Source: Culex pipiens pallens (Eukaryota; Arthropoda; Insecta; Diptera; Culicidae). Taken from it: a DNA stretch of 64,000 nt. The notes under the pieces were generated by a model. That model was not told where the DNA came from. It made no database searches and saw only the letters and a list, made by a program, of their open reading frames with translations. Position numbers and translations under genes: made by a program. Every line of letters starts with the position of its first letter. Position 1 is the first letter of the stretch. Below are positions 55,233 through 64,000 of this stretch, one piece after another. The stretch covers positions 99,067,925-99,131,924 of the forward strand of contig NC_068938.1 of the NCBI RefSeq assembly GCF_016801865.2, given 5' to 3'.

Positions 55233-56114
55233 TTTTTTTGTTTTTTGTTTTTTGTTTTTTGTTTTTTTGTTTTTTGTTTTTTGTTTTTTGTTTTTTGTTT
55301 TTTGTTTTTTGTTTTTTGTTTTTTGTTTTTTGTTTTTTGTTTTTTGTTTTTTGTTTTTTGTTTTTTGTTTTTTGTTTTTTGTTTTTTGTTTTTTGTTTTT
55401 TGTTTTTTGTTTTTTGTTTTTTGTTTTTTGTTTTTTGTTTTTTGTTTTTTGTTTTTTGTTTTTTGTTTTTTTGTTTTTTTGTTTTTTGTTTTTTGTTTTT
55501 TGTTTTTTGTTTTTTGTTTTTTGTTTTTTGTTTTTTGTTTTTTGTTTTTTGTTTTTTGTTTTTTGTTTTTTGTTTTTTGTTTTTTGTTTTTTGTTTTTTG
55601 TTTTTTGTTTTTTGTTTTTTGTTTTTTGTTTTTTGTTTTTTGTTTTTTGTTTTTTGTTTTTTGTTTTTTGTTTTTTGTTTTTTGTTTTTTGTTTTTTGTT
55701 TTTTGTTTTTTGTTTTTTGTTTTTTGTTTTTTGTTTTTTGTTTTTTGTTTTTTGTTTTTTGTTTTTTGTTTTTTGTTTTTTGTTTTTTGTTTTTTGTTTT
55801 TTGTTTTTTTTGTTTTTTGTTTTTTGTTTTTTGTTTTTTGTTTTTTGTTTTTTGTTTTTTGTTTTTTGTTTTTTGTTTTTTGTTTTTTGTTTTTTGTTTT
55901 TTGTTTTTTGTTTTTTGTTTTTTGTTTTTTGTTTTTTGTTTTTTGTTTTTTGTTTTTTGTTTTTTGTTTTTTGTTTTTTGTTTTTTGTTTTTTGTTTTTT
56001 GTTTTTTGTTTTTTGTTTTTTGTTTTTTGTTTTTTGTTTTTTGTTTTTTGTTTTTTGTTTTTTGTTTTTTGTTTTTTGTTTTTTGTTTTTTGTTTTTTGT
56101 TTTTTGTTTTTTTT
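55233..56114. repeat. Heptamer array (TTTTTTG)n, ~126 units
   Basis: It is an almost perfect 7-bp tandem array of about 880 bp, with interruptions only near 55467-55480 (extra T in two units) and 55803-55811 (eight Ts). Three overlapping frames of about 300 codons (FVFCFLF repeated) are produced by the repeat and are not genes. Confidence 0.97.
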
Positions 56115-56400
56115 ATGGAAAGATAAATTTAAATTTTTTGAAGCTGGAAATCAAATAATCCGCTGTTCCCCTTTTTGCTTATCATTTTCATAATTGAATT
56201 GTGTATTGCTAAAATATTCCCTTGTCAGTTGTTTGCCTGAGTTTAGAAGAAATCACAAAATCAATTAATGAACTCGAACTCAATTACCATGCATTCACGG
56301 AAGTTTATCAACCAATTCAGCTAATTACATTATGATGCACTGCCCAATCACCAAGGGTAGTTAATTTACAATCTGGAAATCACAAAAAAAAAATCAGTAT
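56115..56400. other. AT-rich flank of the heptamer array
   Basis: No gene or repeat recognised. Confidence 0.4.
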
Positions 56401-57465
56401 CATACCCCAGTGGCCACCATCCATCAACCCCGACTAGCCCAGATAGCACAATTTATCGCCTCATCCTAGTACAGCTACCCGGGGGCGCCGTTCAGATCCC
56501 GTTTCGCCACCCGAAAGCAATAAATCACTTATCGTCACGGTCTTATCGTGTGGCTCACATTCGATCTAATCTGGTGTACTATCATTTCCTGCCGGGGGGC
56601 ACTATCCGTCTCCAGAGTTGGCGTTTTCCTCCCAGACAGAATACCTAATGAGCTGAATCGGGCCAGCTCATCCGCTTGATACCGATAAAGTCTGCGGCCT
56701 CTTTTTCATCCTCCAAGGGTCACGCATCCATCTCTGGCGCGATTTGATGAACTTTTCGGACGAGATCCCTGTTGTCGGCGCGCGAGAGTCACGCAAGTTT
56801 CCGTTGTTCTTTGTCCCTCCCGGCATGCCTCCACGAGCGTTGTGATGCACGACGGAATTCCTGGTTTCTTGGAGTACCTGAAACCTTTCTTTAGAAGCAT
56901 CGTCTTGTGTACACCCAAACGAAAGAACTTTGGCAACAAGTGCGAGTTCATAATCATATCACTCAAAGCTTAAAGCAAATCATTATTGCATTTGGACAGA
57001 ATGGGACGACAAAGGTTATGATCAGCATTACATTGAACTTCTGTGAATCCCGTCGTTGGAGTGTAAACTTCTTCTCCATACACGCTGTACATAAATAGAC
57101 CCCGAAAGTAAGGTATGGGATGCGCGGCCCGGGCGTTCGATGTACGGTACCTCTCGGGTACAAACAACACATTTTCTTGCATGCCAAGCCATGCCAGCCA
57201 ACCGCTGCCGAAGCTCATCCAACGCATCCAACGGTGTTTGCTCTATTCTTTCGCCGGGCCACGGAACAATAAGATGTAGCGGCCAACACCGCCGCCTTTT
57301 CCACCCGTTCTGTTGCTGTTCGTACGAGTGTGTGTTTGTTACCGTGACTCTATGCTGAGACATCAACTCCTCCACCCCGATCAGCTTGTTCCAGTGAGAT
57401 CGGTCACGGGAGACGGTGGGTCGATACATTTCTTTTAAATAAAAAATATTGCAATTCAAAATCAC
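56400..57465. other. GC-richer block, possible decayed coding sequence
   Basis: Composition changes sharply from the neighbouring AT-rich DNA. On the plus strand, KFPLFFVPPGMPP is followed after a frame change at about 56840 by MHDGIPGFLEYLKPFFRS, a coding-like stretch. On the minus strand 57028-57465 has a 145-codon frame with a Cys pair (KCVVC). Neither is recognised. I cannot tell whether either is a real remnant, and no intact gene is visible. Confidence 0.25.
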
Positions 57466-57784
57466 TTTAGAAAACCTATCAATTTAAATAAAGAGTAGCG
57501 GAGGGTGAGGATGGGAATACTTGATCCTCATTATTTGTGTCGCACATTAGTTTCTCAATTAATCACAAAACTTAGAAATATTGAGGACATAATTGGCGAT
57601 TTTTCTTTCTTATTAATCCAAATAAAAGGTGACCATAGAATGGACCACGAGTTCATTTTTTATGGCCCGCGTAATCGTTTTGAATGTGCATGTAAATTGG
57701 TCGATAGACCGACTGTAGACTGATTTTAAGTGTCTACACTAAATAAAAACTTGATCACGTTTTCATTTTGCAAAAAGAAGTCTA

Positions 57785-58324
57785 CCGTCAGTGGGGGTGA
57801 CTATGGGTCAAAAAACGATACACCTCTCGTAATTTCTTAATAACAAATACAATTTAAATAACATCGAAAATCTTTCAACGTACATTTGTTCTAAGATAGT
57901 TTACATACATTTTTCCCAAAATATGGTGGATTTTGTTGGGGTGAAACTAAAATGATGCTCAAATACAGCGATATGGTTAAAACAAGTCATCCAACAGTGT
58001 TTCTTGTTCGAGGGAATCGTATTGATATGCTACAATGTTTGAACTGGAGATTTTCAAACCGAGCAATTCTAACAAAAATATTAAAGTGATTTTTCGAGAG
58101 GTCATATTTGGCCAAAAACGTACCTCAACTTAAACAGCTGCCAAAATAACAGGATTTGTTCTAGGAACGAGATTTTTTCAGCGAAGTCATCTTAAGATGT
58201 CCCCTACACAACCCTTTTAACAGAATTCAGTTTCATTGAGAAGAATCTGAGAAATGGTAAAATCCGTAAAAAATCACATTTACCCAATCTCACCCCCCAG
58301 ACCCAATGTCACCCCCACTGACGG
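57785..58324. mobile_element. 540-bp element, CCGTCAGTGGGGGTGAC ends, TA TSD
   Basis: TA at 57783-57784 and 58325-58326 flanks CCGTCAGTGGGGGTGACTAT and, inverted, CCGTCAGTGGGGGTGACATT. GGGTC follows on both sides. The TIR exceeds 20 bp and is nearly perfect. A TA TSD indicates a mariner-type element. No transposase frame is seen. An end fragment of the same family lies near 12160 and a shorter relative at 37202-37416. Confidence 0.85.
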
Positions 58325-58611
58325 TATTATTAATAACAGAATAAATTCTTCATTTATAGCATAGTTTTTGAACTACTAAAAAATAACCTTTATGAGATAA
58401 GCTGTTTAACAAAAAGATTCGGAACGCTTTGTTTTGTGTATTATCACAAACTTTAATAGGATAACAATCCATTGCCATCTAAAATGAAAAAGGGGTTGTA
58501 TTATAAAACTTTGTTTAATGTCAGTAATTTTAAACATTTTTTATCTGCACTAAACATCGAGGGGAACTTTTGAATCGTAAGCAAAATATTTCAAACATGC
58601 TTGAAGCTATA

Positions 58612-59246
58612 CAGTTATCCCTCATATTCGGAACAGTTTACAGATCGGCCAATGTTCAAAAAATCACAGAATATCGATAATTGAACTTAATGATTCGCTT
58701 TTTTGAAAGCTTTTCTTGTGATCTTTCGAATGCTGTTTAGAACAACTGCAAATTTTAACCTTTATATCAAGTTTTTGAAGAAAAGCTTTGACCCTTGAAA
58801 TCCTCAATTTCGGAACACTTTTTTCTTACGGATGTAAACAAACTTTGGTTCTCTCCATGAATACATATTTTTTACAAAATAATGACTTCACGCATTGAAA
58901 CCAATGGAATTCAAGCTTAGATATGATTTATGAAGGGTCTGATACAATTTTTTGTGAAAATATCAGTTAAATTCAGGTGTTCCACAATTGTGGGAGGCAC
59001 AACAACATCCCACAATTATGAAACATGTAATTTGGAGGCAGTGTTTTGCTGCTCTGAATAAAATTGTCTTGAAATGCAGTTTTTGTTTTGAAAGTACTAC
59101 TTTTACTAGTAAAATAGCAAGACAATGTCCAAATAAAGGGCCTAAAAATAGTAGGGTCGACAGAAAAGATGCATTTGGCATGCTATTGACAAATTATTAC
59201 AAAAGTGTTCCGAATTTGTGGGTGTTCCGAATATGTGGGATGACTG
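58612..59246. mobile_element. 635-bp element, CAGTCATCCCACATATTCGG ends, TA TSD
   Basis: TA at 58610-58611 and 59247-59248 flanks CAGTTATCCCTCATATTCGG and, inverted, CAGTCATCCCACATATTCGG, both continuing AACA. The middle has CCACAATTGTGGGA and CATCCCACAATTATG words that also pair. Mariner-type by TSD and non-autonomous. Fragments lie at 43191-43925 and 61688-61740. Confidence 0.85.
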
Positions 59247-59283
59247 TACTATTTTATAAAGCTTCACTGAGTTTCAAGTACAA

Positions 59284-59547
59284 AAAAAAACGGAATCGAC
59301 GTAACACCTTATAATGTGGCCCTCTTAAACCTTGCAGTTTCGTCAACGGATCCACAGGCGTGTATCGTTCTTTTTGCGACAAGACTCCGCCTCCCGGGTC
59401 TCCTAAGTGTGAAGGTATGGCACGGGGAGAGGGCACCGAATACCTATATTTACACTCAGAATTTTTGTGTCTGCCTCGGGATTCGAACCGGCGACCTCTG
59501 GATTGTGAGTCCAGTGCGCGGTCCGATAGATCCACACAGGCCGACTA
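59284..59547 (-). mobile_element. tRNA-derived SINE with perfect 15-bp TSD
   Basis: GAGTTTCAAGTACAA is present at 59269-59283 and 59548-59562. On the minus strand the head is tRNA-like: anticodon arm CTGGA-CTCACAA-TCCAG (CAC, Val-like) and B-box GGTTCGAATCC. A body of about 170 bp follows, ending in a run of nine Ts rather than As. Length (264 bp), head, and TSD are those of a SINE. The target lies 23 bp from the mariner-type element at 58612-59246. Confidence 0.85.
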
Positions 59548-59562
59548 GAGTTTCAAGTACAA

Positions 59563-59957
59563 CTACAGTTGAATACCTGAGTTGTTGCAAAATATTTATT
59601 TCAAACTATTTTTTAAAGATCTAGGAGTACACTAAGTTAATCGAAATGTTAAGCATATGTAGTAAATTATCAGCATTTTATGTTTTTTCTCTCGTCTTTT
59701 AGAATGATTTTTCAAACAAGTTGGAAAAATACGTTACATCTTTGAGAAGACTTGATTTAAAACTTTTTTTTTTCTGAAAAAATAAATATTGTTTTTTATT
59801 TTATTTTTTAAGTTTGTCTGCATTACTATCTATTTTTATTTTGATGAAGTCTTCTAAAAAAATCCATTTGCAACTCAGAATAATGGAGAACTTTCTTACT
59901 GGCATTGTTATTTAATAGAAATTTAGAATTAACTACCAGGAAAATATCCTGGATTAA
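59563..59957. other. AT-rich intergenic, nothing recognised
   Basis: No gene or repeat identified. Confidence 0.45.
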
Positions 59958-59962
59958 CAATG

Positions 59963-61507
59963 CACAGTGGTCCAGATCGCAAAACTAAGTGGAAAATGGA
60001 TTTTCCGAAAAATTGTAACGTTTTGGAGCTTTGGTGTCTTGAGAAGAGTTGTTGCAAATGCATAGGGGCAACTTCTGGTTTGGTTGAAAATTAGCGTGGT
60101 TCACGATTAGGGTGATTTTGAAAATCTAACTTTACAGGAATATTTTTGAGATTTTTTTGTCTTCTAGAAAGTTGTTGGGCTTGCAAGCAACTTTGTCGAA
60201 GACACCAACATTTTATCTCGTAATCTACGCCTTCTATGACCAAATTTCTAGAAAGCATCTGAGCAAACCTTCAAAAATCAGTTTTTTGAACGAGGTAAAT
60301 CAGGGTTAAGTTTTAGAGAAAAGCATCACGGAGCACTTTTTTTTTTACATTTTTTGACACAATTTAGACTTAAGGGTCAAATGTTTCAGCCATTTTAAGG
60401 TAAAACAGATGTAAATTTAAAACTTAAATATCTCAAAAAGGCGCGAGCCAAGTTTTAAGCACCGGGTTTCATTTGAAAGAGGAGATCTAGCACTACAAAC
60501 GCTGAAAAAATCTCAGGGGTGTTTTTTTTTTTACTCGAGATCTTTATTTGAAAAAGTCTAATTTTTCAAGGGAAAACCATGTGGGACCACCCAAAAGAAA
60601 TTTTAAAATTGTCCAAATATATGTTTTTCCATGTAATTTTGCCCGGTGAATCTGAATCTGCCCTCAGAATCGAGCCAACGTATCGAAAAAGCGATTTTTG
60701 GTCATATTTTGGGTTTAAATGATAATTTTACATGTAAATATGATAAAAATCGATTTTTCGATACTTTGGCTCAATTCATAGGGCAGATTCAGATTCAGCG
60801 GGCAAAATTACATGGAAAGACATATATTTGGACAATTTTCGAATTTCGTTAGTGTGATCCCATTTGGTTTTCTTTTGAAAATAAGACTTTTTCAAATGAA
60901 GATACCTCGAGTTTAAAAAAAAACCTCTGAGATTTTACAGCGTTTGTAGTTCTAGATATTCTCTTTTAAATGCAACCTGGTGCTTAAAATTTGGCTTGCG
61001 CCTTTTTGAGATATTTAAGTTTTAAATTTACATCTGTTTTATCTTAAAATGGCTGTAACATTTGACCCTTAAGTCTAAATTGACATGTCAGAAAATAGAA
61101 ATGTTGTTTTTTTAGAACTCTAAAAGTGCTCCCAATACCACTTTTCTCTAAAACTGAACCCTGAATTGTCACGTTCAAAAACTTATTTTTGAAGGTTTTC
61201 TCAGATGCTTTCTATAAATTTGGTCATAGAAGCCGTAGATTACGAGATAAAATGTTGGTGTCTTCGACAAAGTTGCTTGAATTGACATGCTCAACAATTT
61301 TCTAGAAGACGAAAAAATTCCCAAAAATATTCCTGTAAAGTTAGATTTTCAAAATCACCCTAATCGTGAACCACCCTAATTTACAATCAAACGAAAAGTT
61401 GTCCCTATCCATTTGCAACAACTCATCTCAAGACACCAAAGCTCCAAAACTTCACAATTTTTCGGAAAATTCATTTTCCACTTAATTTTGCGATCTGGAC
61501 CACTGTG
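59963..61507. mobile_element. Transib-like palindromic element, 1545 bp, 5-bp TSD
   Basis: CAATG is duplicated at 59958-59962 and 61508-61512. The ends read CACAGTGGTCCAGATCGCAA inward on both sides. The whole element folds: the two ~770-bp halves are inverted copies meeting near 60730 (AATTTTACATGTAAATATGA). A 5-bp TSD with CACAGTG heptamer-like ends is characteristic of Transib, the superfamily related to RAG1. No transposase is present. Short frames inside are arm duplicates. Confidence 0.8.
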
Positions 61508-61512
61508 CAATG

Positions 61513-62089
61513 GTATTACTTTCAAAATAATTAAAGTACCCAAAATGATAAATATCAATTTTCAGTAAATCATGGTTTCTGTTAATAATTTTTAAAACAT
61601 GTGATTTTATTTGTAATGAGTCATTAAGTTCACAAAGGAATGTGTATTTTATTTCTCAAAAAATCGCTGGAAAAATTGAAAACTTACAGTCATTCCACAT
61701 ATTCGGAACAACCACAAATTCGGAATCGGAATAAAAGACATTTTTATCACAGTTTCATTTACAAATATTCTTATAATTGTACAGTAAATTGCTGCGATAA
61801 AAACATGCAAAGAATTGATTTTTCGAGCCAAAACCGATTGACGATTACTTTGAAATTATTAACAAATTTAATAAACAGTAATCATAAGATGTCGGAAAAG
61901 CTACTCAAAATCATTTAAATTCTTTTAAAGTTGTAATGAATTTCAATTTGAAGATCAATGTTTCCAAATCACCCTCAAGGAACAAGTCAAAACTTTATTC
62001 AACCAATATTGCAAAGAAGTTTTATAAAAAAAAACACCAAACAAAGGAAGCATTGTCTCCTTTCCATAAACAATAAATTTATAAAAAAT
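61513..62089. other. AT-rich DNA with a short element fragment
   Basis: 61688-61740 carries CAGTCATTCCACATATTCGG followed by AACAACCACAAATTCGGAA, a terminal piece of the 58612-59246 family joined to its other end, possibly an internally deleted copy. Otherwise no feature is seen. Confidence 0.5.
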
Positions 62090-63010
62090 CTTTACACTCG
62101 CTCACCGCGCTTATCTTCGGCTCTGTTTTCCGCTTTGTTTTGTTTGCATTACAAACACAGTTTTCGGCGGAGGGAAAAACGAATCTCACGAAGTGCGAAG
62201 CTAAAACGAACGTGGAAACCCAGTGTGAAGCGGGACAAACAACACTCCCGAGCCTATGAGTATGTGTGGTTTTGATGGAAGCTTTTGACCTCGCTCTTCT
62301 CGATCACCTTTACCACCTTGTTTCGTGGATGCGGCGGTCGCAGCAAACGGCAATGATCTTGAACTTGATCGTCGTTTTCTTTGTCTTTGCTGGTAGAGAG
62401 AGCACACGGACGGAAGAGATTTGAAGAGAGCGAAACGAAGGAACACGGAGAGAAAGAAAGGGGAGAAAGAGAGTGACTTAGCGGAACAATTTTCGCAAGC
62501 TGAAAGAGAGAAAGAGAGTGCGAGGAGAAATGGCGAAAAACGACGAACGGGAGGAAAAATCGCGAAACAGAAGCAAAGGGGGGAAAATGAGAAATCAACG
62601 AAAAAGAGCGAAATGTGGCCGGAAGGCATGAATTGGAGCTTTTTTTGGCAGCGGAACGAAACTCCGAGAGGCGTTCAACTTGGTTGAATTTGTTTAATTA
62701 ATTAGATTTACAGTTTGTGTTTTAATTTCGAGCCTGGCGATGCGAGCGATACGAGCGGCTGGCCAAATCGTAGATTAGAAGAGTGGCTAATTTTTGTGAA
62801 AAGAGCGGCTGAGACACGCTGATTGAGATTCTGCACGAAAACAAAGAAAAGCTTTTCGTCGTTTTGCGGTGATTTAAAATCAGTGGGTAGTCGCAGGGTT
62901 CGTTACTTTATGGACGACGAACTTTAAGTTTTGTGCAATTTTCAACTGAAATGATAAAAAAATTTGGTGATAATATTATGGCGAAACTTTAACAAGAAAA
63001 GCAAAGAAAT
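62090..63010. other. GC/GA-rich block, possible promoter-proximal region
   Basis: Composition rises in GC at about 62098-62900. GAGAGAGA-type purine runs at 62390-62560 resemble GAGA-factor-bound promoter DNA of insects. Open frames of 88-142 codons on both strands are purine/pyrimidine-rich and competing, so no gene is supported. It could be the 5' region of a gene outside the window. Confidence 0.3.
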
Positions 63011-63976
63011 AAGAAGTAAGAAGTAAGAAGTAAGAAGTAAGAAGTAAGAAGTAAGAAGTAAGAAGTAAGAAGTAAGAAGTAAGAAGTAAGAAGTAAGAAG
63101 TAAGAAGTAAGAAGTAAGAAGTAAGAAGTAAGAAGTAAGAAGTAAGAAGTAAGAAGTAAGAAGTAAGAAGTAAGAAGTAAGAAGTAAGAAGTAAGAAGTA
63201 AGAAGTAAGAAGTAAGAAGTAAGAAGTAAGAAGTAAGAAGTAAGAAGTAAGAAGTAAGAAGTAAGAAGTAAGAAGTAAGAAGTAAGAAGTAAGAAGTAAG
63301 AAGTAAGAAGTAAGAAGTAAGAAGTAAGAAGTAAGAAGTAAGAAGTAAGAAGTAAGAAGTAAGAAGTAAGAAGTAAGAAGTAAGAAGTAAGAAGTAAGAA
63401 GTAAGAAGTAAGAAGTAAGAAGTAAGAAGTAAGAAGTAAGAAGTAAGAAGTAAGAAGTAAGAAGTAAGAAGTAAGAAGTAAGAAGTAAGAAGTAAGAAGT
63501 AAGAAGTAAGAAGTAAGAAGTAAGAAGTAAGAAGTAAGAAGTAAGAAGTAAGAAGTAAGAAGTAAGAAGTAAGAAGTAAGAAGTAAGAAGTAAGAAGTAA
63601 GAAGTAAGAAGTAAGAAGTAAGAAGTAAGAAGTTAGAAGTAAGAAGTAAGAAGTAAGAAGTAAGAAGTAAGAAGTTAGAAGTAAGAAGTAAGAAGTAAGA
63701 AGTAAGAAGTAAGAAGTAAGAAGTAAGAAGTAAGAAGTAAGAAGTAAGAAGTAAGAAGTAAGAAGTAAGAAGTAAGAAGTAAGAAGTAAGAAGTAAGAAG
63801 TAAGAAGTAAGAAGTAAGAAGTAAGAAGTAAGAAGTAAGAAGTAAGAAGTAAGAAGTAAGAAGTAAGAAGTAAGAAGTAAGAAGTAAGAAGTAAGAAGTA
63901 AGAAGTAAGAAGTAAGAAGTAAGAAGTAAGAAGTAAGAAGTAAGATGTAAGAAGTAAGAAGTAAGAAGTAAGAAGT
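63011..63976. repeat. Heptamer array (AAGAAGT)n, ~138 units
   Basis: It is a nearly perfect 7-bp tandem array of about 966 bp, with single substitutions at about 63634 and 63675 (AAGAAGT to TAGAAGT-type change) and 63944 (GATGT). It ends 24 bp before the window edge with GTAGGAGCTAAAAAG. There is no coding meaning. Confidence 0.97.
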
Positions 63977-64000
63977 AGGAGCTAAAAAGTCATATGGATG

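Noticed and set aside
55213..56193. Three overlapping ~300-codon frames of FVFCFLF repeats
   Set aside because: They are produced by a 7-bp TTTTTTG array, which is open in all three frames of one strand; not proteins.

Overview
The window looks like nuclear DNA of a culicine mosquito, most likely Culex. The inference rests on the one intact protein-coding gene I can support, a four-exon long-form D7 salivary odorant-binding-type gene (38396-39604), in a setting of AT-rich intergenic DNA packed with short non-autonomous DNA transposons and tRNA-derived SINEs. There is one 100-base assembly gap (39870-39969). No rRNA, CRISPR array, bacterial operon or viral gene is visible.

Layout. 1-3800: a GC-richer block with no supported gene, then AT-rich DNA with repeat fragments. 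3808-8388: a 4.6 kb inverted-repeat element whose 1.09 kb arms are almost identical; two further DNA transposons, each with a perfect 8-bp target-site duplication (TSD), have inserted into one side. 8962-10993: a retroposed unit with a long TSD around an expanded A-run. 15024-16930: a hAT-type element holding a second hAT-type element that carries a palindromic tandem repeat. 20450-22913: a Foldback-like element with 9-bp TSDs and terminal arms built from a 14-bp-class repeat. 23774-25814: a terminal-inverted-repeat (TIR) element that has captured an exon-like piece resembling nuclear cap-binding protein CBP80. 26141-28629: a hAT-type element with GACTCC-hexamer arms. 29183-30006: nested 3-bp-TSD and TA-TSD elements. 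31358-33135: a TIR element lying directly against a decayed non-LTR reverse transcriptase fragment. 33446-35342: a nearly full-length palindrome. 35900-37420: more TIR elements. 37419-39700: the D7 gene and its flanks. 41000-53150: MITEs, a second retroposed copy, tRNA-like sequences, and an 890-bp hAT-type element with a nested MITE. 53280-55200: GC/CT-rich non-repetitive DNA. 55233-56114: a TTTTTTG heptamer array. 57785-61507: two TA-TSD MITEs, a SINE with a perfect 15-bp TSD, and a fully palindromic Transib-like element (5-bp TSD, CACAGTG ends). 62090-62990: GC/GA-rich DNA. 63011-63976: an AAGAAGT heptamer array.

The mobile elements are mostly non-autonomous and depend on transposases encoded elsewhere. 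TSD lengths (TA, 3, 5, 8 and 9 bp) and terminal motifs sort them into mariner-like, Harbinger-like, Transib-like, hAT-like and Foldback/MULE-like groups. Nesting gives a partial order of insertion. Element assignments come from TSDs and TIRs read by eye. No database comparison was possible, so family names are superfamily-level inferences.
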